Source: Panax quinquefolius
Lineage: Eukaryota; Streptophyta; Magnoliopsida; Apiales; Araliaceae
NCBI GenBank assembly: GCA_020205615.1
Contig: CM035152.1
Span: 115,790,043 to 115,854,042, forward strand
DNA: 64,000 nt
Direction: 5' to 3'
Shown here: positions 35,100 to 47,428 of the stretch, one piece after another
Layout of the letters: each line of letters starts with the position of its first letter
How positions within the stretch are numbered: position 1 is the stretch's first letter
Made by a program: the position numbers and the translations under genes
Notes under the pieces: generated by a model
What the model was told of the DNA's origin: nothing
The model's input: the letters and a program-made list of their open reading frames with translations, nothing else
Database searches by the model: none

Positions 35100-38006
35100 T
35101 GTTAGTTCGATGAGGCACAATAGATCTAGAAGGGGGGAGGGGGGTTAAATAGATCCTTTTTTTTATTTTGTATTGCTAATAATTTAGCATATGACAAACA
35201 TAAGAATCTTTTCAAGCACAGTGAAATAAGTAAAAGATCCCTTCATTGATATAATCATAATCATACATACATTATTCGTAGAGAGTTAGTTTCAAAGTGG
35301 TAGCGGTTAAAACATACATAGCTTGATTATAGCGGTTAATGTACATAATGTAAATGACATAAAGTAAAAGACACAAGAGGTTTTAAGTGGTTCGGAGACT
35401 CAAGCTCTAATCCACTCTTACGCTTTCAACTAGCGAGATTTCCACTAAGGAAGGGTAACACGAATCGAAGAATCCTTCAAGGTCGGCGTGACCTTGGGAC
35501 TTGAGTTCACTAAGAACTCTTCATGGCCATGACCTTGGAACTTCTCTAGTTCCTAGGAACTCTTCAAGCTCGATGAGCTTGGAACTTCATTTAGTCCCTC
35601 AGGACATGGACCCCTCGAATACGGCTTCTTGTTGTTATAGTTGTTGTTGTTGTTGGTGCTGAGCTTCTAAGATGTCATTAAGCTCTGAACATCTTTTGTA
35701 CTTAGCAGCTTGGTGTGGTCCTCTTTGCATTCTGCTTTGAGTCTAGACCACATCTAGACCACATCTTCTTTGGTACAGCTGATCTTCATTCTTTTCTACT
35801 TAACCTTATCTAGTATCAGCTTTGCACCATAACCATCTGGGTTTGCTAAGTCTCTATGCTTTTAGTAGACTTTGTTTGACACTTAGCAATCCCTGAACCC
35901 TTCTTGAATACTTTGCAGATATGGTTCTGCACTTCTTCAGTTTTAGCTTTCGGTTCATGGTGATTTATAGAGTGGTTTTCTTGATCTTCTTTATACTCAA
36001 CCACTTTTCTGAATGCTATCTGTTTGGCCTTCTCGGCTCTCAGCTTAGCTACCATCTTTAGTGGCATTCTCATCTTTGTTGAGTGAAGCTTCGATCTGTT
36101 TGAGTTCTTCTTCAATGCTGCTTCACTTCCACCTTGGTAGTCTCACTGTCACTGAGACTTGTTCTGTTTATCTTTGGTGGAACTCGTAGAGTCAACTATA
36201 GCATTCACCAACTCAACGATTCTGCAACTACATAACTCTCTTCTTTAACTCTTGATCTTTGAAGCTCTGTTGATTTATACTACTTCCCAATCTTCCCGTT
36301 GGAAAGTAGCCATTGAAAAGCTATTCAAATTGCTTCGCAGATCTCGAGTTATTTGGTACAGACTGCAGATGTGACATGACATCTTTTTTCGACTTCCACA
36401 TCCACTCTGATCTGCTTTGTTTCACCAACCCTGTTAGATATGTCACTTTGATGTCTTGGGCAGGTCAATGACATTATTTCACCCTTCTGATTTCTCGATC
36501 AGAGCTTGTCCTTGCATCGATGCTCTCAATAGGCTCTTGTTTGAATATTATTCGTCAGATTGAACCATTGCAAATGCTTCAGTCTTCAGCTATTCGAACT
36601 CTGCAGTTCTGATGCATGTCCTCATGGACCTGATCGTAGTGTTCTTGTTGACTTGTAGAAACACCACTATGATCTTGAGGAATGTTCACTTGATATTTAG
36701 TGTAGAACACCTCTTCCTCTTTTTGTGCAGTGCTTCATTACTTCTGTTTGCCTCGACTGTTCTCAATTACTGATGGCTTGATTCCATGCTCTGGCCTCTT
36801 CTGAATAACAAGACACTTCAGATTTGTGGCGTGTCCAGCTCGCTTTCTCCTTGTGATCTCCCGTTCACTTATCATCAGTGGACTGACCCAATGCTTAATC
36901 ACTTTAGCCTTGTTCTTTAGAGGCTGACCAGTATCTCAGTGTGTACTCCATCAGTTCCTTCTTTGTTTAGAAAACACTACGATCTTGGTTGCTTCCAAGA
37001 TCATTGTCATCTTTTTACTTGACAGCTACTGCATATGCTGACTTTCCTTAGTCGGCTACTGAAGTCTTCTTATGATCATCTTGTGGAAGACTTTATCTCG
37101 AATGGCTTCATAACTCAATCTTGATGCTGATTGGGTTGGTGCTTAGGTCTTCTGTTAGCTTGCATGCCATTCGTTGAGTGCTCTCTGGCTTTCTTCAGGT
37201 GAGATGTATCTTTGTATTACCAACCAAAGGCTTCATTTCTTTGGATATTCTGGGAGTGCTCAGTTGTTGAGAATCGTGTTTTCTCTACGATTCTATTTTG
37301 GCTTTGTGAGCACATCTATTAAGGTCTTAGCTCTGTACTCTACAATTCAGCTTCGGCTGTGCAGACACTACGACCTTGAGATCAAATCTTGACACTACGA
37401 TTTCTGTCGTTGTGTTTGTTGTCTTCATCTGATCTTGCTCGACTATGATTTCTGCCTTTGATACGATCAGTCGACTCTACGATTCTGAGTGCAGTCTACG
37501 ATTCTTGAATTGGCTTTAACATTAGTAGACTTTACGACTCCAAGTGTAGTCTATGATTCTTGACTGGCTTTGGCAGATGCTCGGTCGGCTCGTAAGCAGG
37601 CTGTCTCTATGATTCTGAACATGACTTCCTCAGTAGACTACGGCTCCGAGGAAGCTTTACTGACACACTATGATCCTTCCTCGTCTCTCCTGGCAATCTA
37701 CGAACTCGAGATCTACTATCTTGCAAACTATGATTCTGCCTTGATAGCTCTCGAGTTATCCTTGACTCTCCTGGCAGACTATGATTTCTGGTGCAGTGCT
37801 CGACGATCAGACAAGCCTATCTATTACATCATAAGATCAATCTAACACATTTGATCAATTCATTCTAAGTCCTTGTAAATATGTTTCTATTATCTATCAA
37901 GGGACTTTACAACTTTTCTTAATGCAAGCATACTTGCATATTCATTCATATATCATAATCAAATCATATGTAAATAGGAATGTCATTCACATGTTTATTC
38001 CTGACA
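35100..38006 (-). mobile_element. 3' (left) LTR of element D
   Basis: 2907 bp: plus-strand TGTTAGTTCGATGAGG to ATTCCTGACA. It has a G-rich run at 35131-35152 near its outer end. A short minus-strand frame (36115-35846, start MKKNSNRSKLHSTKMRMPLK) recurs in the other LTR at 43742-43503 simply because the LTRs are copies. CTACGATTCT-type motifs are frequent at 37330-37800. Confidence 0.85.
37330..37800. repeat. Dispersed CTACGATTCT motif cluster in D LTR
   Basis: More than ten copies of (T)CTA(C/T)GA(T/C)T(C)T, irregularly spaced at roughly 25-60 bp, for example in TCTACGATTCTGAGTGCAGTCTACGATTC. The same cluster is in the right LTR at 44930-45390. Confidence 0.65.
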
Positions 38007-38020
38007 ATCTCCCCCTATTT
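38007..38020 (-). other. Polypurine tract of element D
   Basis: Minus strand AAATAGGGGGAGAT, abutting the LTR start TGTCAGG. It fixes the direction of D. Confidence 0.8.
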
Positions 38021-38237
38021 GATTATGACAAAAACAATAAGTGCATATGCATGTTATGAATGAATCTTATATATAGTGAGCAGCATGTATTTCTAAAATA
38101 GTTAATTATGAATGTCATTTATAAAGATGTGGAATGAATTTAATACACTGACATTTTACATCCTGGATCTAGAACATACTTAACGAGTTAGAGATGTACC
38201 TCTTTGGCTCCATGATTGTTTTCAGGATATCTGTTGA

Positions 38238-41209
38238 TCAGCTACTCATCTGTTGATTCCTTTGCTCCTGCTCCCCCTGGGGTGTGGAGCTATTCCTTTC
38301 TTCTTTTCCTGGTTCAGGCTCTGGCTCCCCCTCAGCCTTAGGCTCCCCCTCACCTGATGAACCATCTCTTTCTTCTGCTTTCTCCTTCTTCGTCTTCTTG
38401 ACTTGTTTTCTCCTACTCTCCTTGCTCTTTGTAGAGTGCCTCTTTTTCTTCCCCTTTCTATACCTCTTTTTCTCCCCCTTTTTGTCATTAATCATTTAAG
38501 AGAGCTGCTCCATGTTGGACATAAGCTGCTCCATCATGTAGGAGGAGTTACCAACTTCAATCTTGAGTTCTTGTTGGCTTAACTCAAGTTGCATGGAGAA
38601 GGACTGATTCATGTTGTCAATCTTGTCAGAGAGGACTTTGAGTTGCTCTTCATTTATTTTTTGTGCTAGTAGAGCTTCAGCCTTTTGATCATGTAGAGCC
38701 TTAAGATAAATGTGATCTCTTTCTCTGATTTTGAGGGATACATCAGCCATAGTTTCTTGGAGTCTATCTTGAACTGAATTATATCCAGCTGCTGTCACTC
38801 TCTTTGATTCTTAATGGATTAGAGATATCTTCTCAATCAGTTCATCAGAGTTTTTCATTAGCTCTTGCTCCATAGAGACTTCGTCATTTGGTTGGGCATA
38901 CTCTTGCTGAACACCAGATTGGACTCTACGATCTGCCTCTTTGGATAGATTTTTGAAGGTGTTGAGAATCTGAAGAATTGTTGAGTTCCAATCACTGGTT
39001 GAGGATGCAGGAATGTTAGATAGCTATGTTTGGGCAGATGGAGACATCTGATTCTGGACTTGATCATTATCAGTGGTAGAGTGAACAGACTCTACGATCA
39101 GTGTCTTGGCCAAATTCCTTTCTCCATCAGAGTCCATTCTATGATCATAAGGAATATAATGATTTTCAGCATGTCGGTAGATCTTGTAGTGGGGCTTGTT
39201 GTTGATCATCATGGTTGCAAACTTCTTAACCCTAGGAAAGTTTTGTGATACCAGTTCCAAGTTTGGAAACTGAGAGTAGCACCAACTAAAGTAGCTCTCA
39301 TCAGCATTAGTATATGCCTTCAACCATGGCATCCACGGGAAGAACCATCTCATCAGAAGGTCTTCAAAGTCATACAGTATTGTTGTGTAGTCTAATTCCA
39401 TGTTTTTCCAGTTGTGAAGTACTTCATCTGTGGTCATTCTTTCAACTTGAAGTTGTTCATTTCCTTGATTTATCCATCTTGTTTATGGTTTTGCTAGTGG
39501 CTCATCAAAGACTTCCACCACAATTCTTCCGCTAATTTTGGCTAGAGAGAGAACAGGATAATATTCTAGTTCCTTGTATTCATCAATAGATTCTTCTTGC
39601 CGAACTTCATCTTCAGAATCCTCGTCAGTAATGGCTTCCTTGGAATCATCTCCTTCAATGCTGGTCTTATCTTCAGCATTCTCTCCCCCTGATGTGGATT
39701 CATCATTACTTAGTTCAATGATTTCAGTAGATTGATCATTTCTCCTTCCAAAGGCAAATTGAGCTATCAATCTGGGACTCCTTCTTCTTGGAGGTTCAGT
39801 TATGGGTGAAACAGATACATCTTGTTCTTCAGATTCTGAGGTCTTTAAGTCAGCAGAAAGGCTCTCTTGATTTTCATCATTGATAGGGGCTGGTGTTTCT
39901 TTTTTGAATTCATCATCTTTTAAGCCATCATGAAGGCTTGTTAGAGCACTTGCATTTGGAAATTCCGATCGGTCATTTTGCAGCTTCTCTTTATCTTCAG
40001 AGTGAATACTCTGAGAGTTGGTCACTGGACTTGCATATTTCTTTTCTTCATCATCAACCTTGGTTCTTACTTCCATAGATTCAACTTCTTCTTCATTGTT
40101 GAACTTGTTCCTTGAAGGTTTAATTTTTGAACTTTTAGTTCCTTTCTCATCTTCAGACTCTTCATGTTCTTCTTGGTTGGATGGACTTTCCTGGGGAGCT
40201 GGGGCTGATTTCTTCATCACTTTTGCTTTCTTCTTGGGTGGTTCTTGGAGTAGTCTATTACTCCTTCTTTTTGAGTTTTCAACAATAGATGCTTGTTCTC
40301 CTCCTGCTCCTTGTTTCTTCTTGTCAATGGAGACATGTCTTGAAGAAGCCTCTGCATTCTTCACATTTTTAGGCTTCTTCTTTGCTGGTGTTGCAGCAAC
40401 TGATGCAGAGTCATCAAACTCAGAGCTTTCCACCTCATTTGCTTTTCTCTTCTTTGCAAAGACTTTTCTACTGACTCCAGATTGTGTTAGCCTTCTGTTT
40501 TCCTTTGGGTTTTTCTTCCAATTTACAATAAGTTGTGGTGACATTACTTTGTGCACATTTAGAGGTTCTCCCTCATCATCCTTGATCTTGCTTCCCAGCT
40601 TCTTCTTTTTACAATGTTCAGCAGTTTTCCATGAAATACTTTTGTAAGTGGTTTGTCTGTAGATTTCTTCAACTCATCTGTTTCTATCCATTTGGAGATT
40701 TGGTCGAACAGGACAACTCCAAAGTTGATTTGCTTCTTCAGAACTATGGCAGACATAATCTTCAACTGTTGGTCCAGTACAGTGTCTTTGCACAGTATAC
40801 ATTTTCCCACTATCTCAGCAAGGAACTCGAATTCCTCTGGAAACTCTTTTTTCTTCATGTCCTTCAGACTAGGGTTTCTTTGGTACCCCATAATCTCCTT
40901 TGCTTTCTCAATGTTAATCTCATCAAGGTTTTTCAGTCCTAGGTCAGGAAAATCTAGGCATTGGTTGATATCGGATGATTTCAGTTTTAGAGACTGACCT
41001 TTAACCTTGGTTGAAAGAGTTCTGGCATTTACGGATGCATTTGAGTAGAATTCCTTAACCAGTTCAGTGTCTACTCGAGTGCTTGCCTCAAGACATTCTG
41101 AGAATCCAGCTTTTTTTATGAGTTTAAGAATGTCTACGAACTTCTTTTGGATTTCTCAAATAACTTGGTTTACGAGTTGAATGCCGGTGATTACTTCTTG
41201 ATCTTCCAT
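38238..41209 (-). pseudogene. Element D long reading frame (about 990 codons), plant-transposon-protein domain and coiled coil
   Basis: Starting at ATG 41209 (MEDQEVITG) one protein can be followed to 38238 with one frameshift near 40610 in an A/G run and five stops: 41156-41158 TGA, 39483-39485 TAA, 39024-39026 TAG, 38811-38813 TAA and 38496-38498 TAA. At least four of these would be CAA/CAG/CGA with one C-to-T change. The N-terminal part has LVKEFYSNASVNARTLSTKV and KSSDINQCLDF, which resembles the 'putative plant transposon protein' domain found in many plant retroelements. The middle (40480-39520) is charged and rich in K, E and S with PPKKKAKV-like basic runs that look like nuclear signals. 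Then WKNMELDYTTILYDFEDLLM, a coiled coil (38798-38500) and a very lysine-rich tail follow. Function unknown; an env-like or accessory protein by position. The last stop may be the true end. Confidence 0.65.
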
Positions 41210-41215
41210 TTGAAT

Positions 41216-42913
41216 GATTCGAGGAATATGGATATTGATTCAGGGAGATTTATGAAATATGGCTGATTGTGATTTGAACTCTGGAAGTTTTAATGGTTTG
41301 GCTTCGAAGAGAATTCTAGGGTTTGAAAATGGGAGGGAGAGAGGTTCAATGGATTTTGGTAACTGTTTATGGATTTGAATCTGTCTTTATGACAGTTCCT
41401 TCTGACTCTGCATACATTGTGACGTGTCACCCAGTCATTGGTTACACGTTGCCCAGTAACAAGCTGTAACTCCCCAGTAACTTGTCAGTTAGTTGTCTCT
41501 TTTAGAAGAGTGGACGTTTGATTGACGTGGATTGACCTTTGACCTCTTGAATTCGTGGAGTATCATGATAGGACAACTATTGATTCTACGTTCCTTTGTT
41601 GACTCAACGATCAACTCTCTGAAAGATGTTATAGTGGATGGTTTTGACATTACTTCTCATTTTGAACCTCCACGGCTCATCCACTGTTGTGCTTTATGAA
41701 GCCTTGGGCACTTTCCTTCAGCAGGACATCTTTCTAACCAGCATTCGAACTTATCTCCTCACAATCTGAATGGTTGGGCAATTGTCTAGTTCTTCCGAGC
41801 TCCTCATGAGCTAGAGTATCCTCTTATAGGACTGCGATCGTCGAGTCTGCTTCTATGATCGCTGAGGTTGCACTACGATCATGAAGTTCTCTTCAACCTC
41901 TACTCTACGATCGTTGACTATTTTGGTCCTTGAGATGAACTTGATTAAGCAATTCTTCTGGGATAAGGTAACTCAGAAAGGGCCAACCTCTTAGAGTGAG
42001 CTAAGGGTCAGGTTTGTCCCTGAGGCACTTTCCAGATGAATTTTCTTTAGGAGTAATTTGTATTAATATCTATTTTGACCTTTTCTGGTGAGATGACCCT
42101 TTATCAACTTTAGACAATTGCATTTGCTGTAATCGTGGTATCTTCTTGCTTTTACACTACTATCATATGTTTGATTGTAGGTGCTCCACGATTTGAATTG
42201 GGTGGCTGATAGGTTATCAATAGTACATTTTGAGACGTTCCTATTGACTATGGATTTTTATTTGGTTCATCAACCACAAAGTTTTGGGACTCTGTAGCTG
42301 GTATGTTGTTTCATAAAACATTTCAGTACTGTTGTTCCTTAACAAATCACTGCTCCCCCATGGTTGATGCTGTCTTTTCAACGAGGTGTGATTCCTTTTT
42401 CCTTATGTACATAAGGAAGCATCCCTGCATATCTCCTTCTGACTGAAGTCATTAAATCTTCTTATATCATAGAAATGAGTATCTTCAGGGTTGATCACTC
42501 TACGATCCTTTGATAACACTACGAACGTAGTCTTCCTCATCAGTTTGTGTTCACGGAGTTCTGCTCCTGTGCGTAGTTACTAATGTTTGATGCTCTGTAG
42601 TTCTCTGATGTGAGCTTTCTTGAGAACAAGTTTTGCATGCTTGAGCATCTAAGACCCTTCGAGTGGCCTGCTTTCATATAAAGGTATGCAGCCATTTGAG
42701 CTTCATTTAGATTAGCTCAACAGGTCTTCAAGGACAGGCTTTGATATATAGGAATTTTGCCAGAATTATTTCTGAACAGCCCTAAGCCTTTTGCTGGTTG
42801 ACTCTTCTTGACTTAAGTCTTTTGCTGTGTCATTCCTTAGTGTGGTCAAATAGACCAAGTACCTGCAGGTTAGACATTTCTAATTTTTGGTTCCCATGGT
42901 TAGATGGGTCCTG
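41216..42913 (-). mobile_element. Element D leader region, no coding signal
   Basis: About 1.7 kb between the long frame and the right LTR, where gag and pol would normally lie. No frame of note and no primer site was found. Loss of the inner end of the right LTR (see 42914-45606) suggests a deletion that also took the primer site. Confidence 0.5.
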
Positions 42914-45606
42914 CATACATACATTGTTCGTAGAGTTAGTTCAGTGGTAAGCAGTTAAATCATTCATAGCAGTTATAGCAGTTAATGTACATAATGTAAA
43001 TGACATAAAGTAAAAGACACAAGAGGTTTTAAGTGGTTCAGAGACTCAAGCTCCTAATCCACTCTTTTACTTTCAACTAAGGTGAGATTTTCACTAAGGA
43101 AGGCAAGACCACGAATCGGTAAGATTCCTTCAAGGGCGTGACCTTGGGACTTCAGTTCACTAAGAACTCTTCAAGGCCAGCAGCCTTGGAACTTCTCTAG
43201 TTCCCTAGGAACTCTTCAAGCTCATCAGGCTTGGAACTTCATTAAGTCCCTCCGGACAAGGACCTCGCAGGCCCTGGCTTTTTGTTGTTGTAGTTGTTGT
43301 TGTCGTTGGTGCTGAGCTGCTAAGATGTCATTAAGCTCTGAACATCTTTGGTGTGGTCCTCTTTGCATTCTGCTTTGAGTCAGGACCACATCTTCTTTGG
43401 TGCAACTGATCTTCGTTCTTTTCTGCTTAACCTTTTCTAGTATCAACTTTGCACCATCACCATCTGGGTTTACTAAGTCTCTGTGCTTTTAGTAGACTTT
43501 GTCTAGCACTTAGCAATCCATGAACCCTTCTTGAATACTTTGCAGATATGGTTCTGAACTTGTTCAGTTTTAGCTTTTGGTTCATGGTGATTTGTAGAGT
43601 GGCTTTCTTGATCTTCTTTGTACTCAGCCATTTTTCTGAATGCTATCTGTTTGGCCTTCTCAGCTCTCAGCTTGGCTACAATCTTTAGTGGCATTCTCAT
43701 CTTTGTTGAGTGAAGCTTCGATCTATTTGAGTTCTTCTTCAAAGCTGCTTCACTTCCACCTTGGTAGTCTCACTGTCACTGAGACTTGTTCTGTTTATCT
43801 TTGGTGGAACTCGTAGAGTCAAATATAGCATTCACCAACTCAACGATTCTGCAACTTATTAACTCTCTTCTTCAACTCTTGATCATTGAAGCTCTGTTGA
43901 TTTATACTACTTCCCAATCTTCCCGTTGGAAATTGCTTCGCAGATCTTGAGTTATTTGGTGCAGACTTCAGATGTGACATGACATCTTTTTCTGACTTCC
44001 TGTCACTACAGTCTGCTATTTGACCAACCCTGTCAGATATGTCACTTTGAGTCTTGGGCAGGTCAATGACATTATTTCACCCTTCTAATTTCTCGATCAG
44101 AGGTTGTCCTAGCATCGATGCTCTCAATAGGCTCTTGTCCGAATATTATTCGTCAGATTGAACCGTTGCCAATGCTTCAGTCTTCAGCTATTCGAACTCT
44201 GCGTTTCTGATGCATGTCTTCATAGACCAGATCGTAGTGTTCTTGTTGACTTGTAAAAACACCACTACTATCTTGAGGAATGTTCACTTGATCTTTAGTG
44301 TAGAACACCTCTTCCTCTTTTTGTGTAGTGCTTCATTACTTCTATTTTCCTCGATTGTTCTGAAATAATGATGGCTTGATTCCATGCTCTGGCCTCTTTT
44401 GAATAACAAGACACTTCAGATTTGTGGCGTGTCCAGCTCGCTTTCTCCTTGTGATCTCCCGTTCACTTATCATCAATAGACTGACCCAATGCTTAATCAC
44501 TTTAGCCTTGTTCTTCAGAGGCTGACCAGTATCTCAGTGTGTACTCCATCAGTTCCTTCTTCGTTTAACAAACACTACGATCTTGGTTGCTTCCAAGATT
44601 GTTGTCATCTTTCTACTTGACAGCTACTGCATATGCTGACTTTCCTTAGTCAGCTACTGAAGTCTTCTTATGATCATCTTGTGGAAGACTTTATCTCGAA
44701 TGGCTTCATAACTCAATCTTGATGCTTATTGGGTTGGTTCTTAGGTCTTCTGTTAGCTTGCATGCCATTCGTTGAGTGCTCTCTGGCTTTCTTCAGGTGA
44801 GATGTATCTTTGCATTACCAACTAGAGGCTTCATTTCTTTGGATATTCTGGGAGCGCTCAGTTGTTGAGAATCGTGTTTGCTCAACTATTCTATTTTGGC
44901 TTTGTGAGCACATCTGTTAAGGTCTTAGCTCCGCACTCTACGATTCAGCTTCGGCTGTGCAGACACTACGACCTTGAGATCAGATCTTGACACTACGATT
45001 TCTGTCGTTGTGTTTGTTGTCTTCATCTGATCTTGCTCGACTACGATTTCTGCCTTTGATACGATCAGTCGACTCTACGATTCTGAGTGCAGTCTATGAT
45101 TCTTGAATTGGCTTTGACATTAGTAGACTCTACGACTCCGAGTGTAGTCTACGATTCTTGGACCGCTTTGGTAGATGCTCTATCGGCGGCAAGGTGGTGT
45201 CTCTACGATTCTGAACATGACTTCCTCAGTAGACTTAGGCTCTGAGGAAGCTTTACTCGACACACTACGATCCTTCCTCGTCTCTCCTGGCAGTCTACGA
45301 ACTCCGAGATCTACTATCTTGCAAACTATGATTCTGCCTTGATAGCTCTCGAGTTATCCTTGACTCTCCTGGCAAACTACGATTTTCGTGCAAAGGTGCT
45401 CGACGTTCGCATGCTTCTATCTATTACATCATAAGATCAACCTAACACATTTGATTAATTCATTCTAAGTCCTTGTACATATGTTTCTATTATCTATCAA
45501 GGGACTTTACAGCTTTTCTTAATGCAAGCATACTTGCATATTCATTCATATATCATAATCAAATCATATGTAAATAGGAATATCATTCACATGCTTATTC
45601 CTGACA
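42914..45606 (-). mobile_element. 5' (right) LTR of element D, inner end missing
   Basis: Matches 35258-38006 of the left LTR from CATACATACATT to TTCCTGACA. About 155 bp corresponding to 35100-35257 are absent at its inner end. The two LTRs otherwise align closely, with local scrambles at CG-rich sites, for example 37574-37610 against 45175-45205. Confidence 0.82.
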
Positions 45607-46785
45607 CATTCATTACTTACTTCTTATATGTTCTTAGCATATAATCATACTTCTCTTATTACCCTACAATGATAGAGATGAATATATATTAGACAAGAGT
45701 CTTACCCTAGAAGCACTTGTACTTCTCTTCTCTTTGGAAACTAGCAAAGAACTTTTGACTTATTCTTGACTTATGTGAGCTTATTCTCTCTAACACTTAA
45801 GCACTTAACTTGGGAGGAGTTGAATGAAATAAAACAAGCAACAAATGAAGTGTGGAGCTCTCTATTTATAGGCTTGACAAGATGAGGGTACTATGGTCAT
45901 TATAACCTTGCACCTCCTCAACTAACCTCCTTAATCCACCTCCTTACTATTCATTGCTTTGGCTCTAAGTTAACTTGCTAGCCACTTCCCTTTCTTGCTC
46001 ATCACAACACTTGATCACCACACAAAGTGCTTGCCCATCAAGACTACCCATATTACTCTTGGTTTGCTCCATGGATCATGGCTAACTAATTGGGCTTAAT
46101 AATTATCTAGCATATTTCTTGTTGGGCTTGCATTACAATAGTTTGGACTCATGATTAACAAACACTTGGGCTTGCATATCACTTACTATTGGACTTCTAC
46201 CAATATGCTAATAATACCATAAGTCCATTCCATTTAACTAAGAACCTTGACATATATACACCATGTATAATTCTCGTATGCTAGCTCGTATATTAAATTG
46301 TAATATACGATATTCCATTCTCCATACATAATAGTATAATACATCGTATTATACTTACGTTCAATACCTCGCACAATGCCTACGCATTATACGATTAATA
46401 CTTTCTTTTCTTAACGATTAATATTCCTAACGTTCTCTAATTAAGTCCACATGCAAAATATTACGTTTTTCGTACTTAGATTATTATTACATAATCAATA
46501 TCACCTTGATATTATAACGTTACATATTTCTCGGAAATTCAAAAATAATTCCCGAGCGGAAATCGATGAATAGTGTTTTTCAGAAAATTTCTAAAGCTTT
46601 TATTTTCGTCTAAAAAATTCAAACACTTTAATTCTCTCACGTAGTTAAAATACTACGTCATTTCGACGTTTCTAGGTTATAGAACAACATTCATCTTATC
46701 AACACATAATAATAATAAATAATATTATTTTATTCATTATTAAAAGTATTTATAAAAGTTCGATTTTCCGGGGCGTTACACCTTG

Positions 46786-47368
46786 TTTGGAAATACAATA
46801 GGTAGCTATCTCTTTGAAAGGCACAGGAAAAAGAAACAGTAAAAAAAAAAAAAGCACGGAGATTAAAAAGGAAAGGTAAACAATATATTTTGAAAAGATG
46901 ACTTTATCCAGATACAAACATAGTTAAGAACAAAATTACTTATTCGAAAAGGTTATCTTTATTGTGCCTATATAACAAATACAGAGAGATAACAAATGAA
47001 TTTGCAAAAAAAATTATAATATATAATAAATAGATTAGATGATCAATGTTCATGAAAATTGCGTATGATGATTATGTAATGCTAGGTAGTGCTTGGTTTT
47101 TCTTTACCTAGTACACGAGAAAAAAATACAAAAAGATTATAATTAGGAACACCAGTGGATAAAATTCATTCTAACCATTTTCTCAAATCCGAAATTAGTT
47201 ATCCCCTTCGATTGTCAATCGGCAAACGGATACAAGTTGCAGCATGTAAATTTTTGGACATCTCCATCTGCTTGTTAGTTAAGAAAGAAGAGAAAGCCTA
47301 GAATGAGTAGAAAGAGGCTGTCAGGATAGCAAGGATGACCTGCTTACGGAACCAGATCTAGCTTGGGT

Positions 47369-47428
<60 letters not shown>

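Larger units (their letters stand above)
35100..45606 (-). mobile_element. Element D: large non-autonomous LTR retrotransposon, SIRE/Copia-like
   Basis: 10.5 kb with a perfect CATTC duplication (35095-35099 and 45607-45611). On the minus strand it has LTRs of 2.9 and 2.7 kb starting TGTCAGGAATAA. The polypurine tract (AAATAGGGGGAGAT) beside the left LTR proves a minus-strand direction. The 4.9-kb interior has no gag, protease, RT or integrase that I can find. It holds one long reading frame (41209-38238) that ends about 230 bp before the polypurine tract, the place where SIRE-type elements carry their extra 'env-like' frame. The LTR start and purine tract fit the SIRE/Maximus group of Copia, but without RT this stays tentative. 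Confidence 0.8.
32954..46780 (-). mobile_element. Solo LTR C2, interrupted by element D
   Basis: On the plus strand it begins TGTGACGCCCCCAAATTTGGG and ends TTTTCCGGGGCGTTACA, with a perfect CCTTG duplication on both sides (32949-32953, 46781-46785). Excluding D and its duplication it is about 3.3 kb, and it matches C1. A minus-strand TATA box (CTATAAATAG) at 45871-45862 shows it faces left. A GC-rich block lies at 34180-34370. There is no internal sequence of its own, so this is a solo LTR formed by recombination before or after D inserted. Confidence 0.88.

Noticed and set aside
35846..36115. 89-codon frame in the D LTR as a real gene
   Set aside because: Its presence in the other LTR is explained by LTR identity; no domain recognised and the frame breaks just downstream.
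40018..40647. 209-codon hydrophobic, serine-rich plus-strand frame
   Set aside because: It is the antisense of the lysine/glutamate-rich minus frame of element D; composition explains it.
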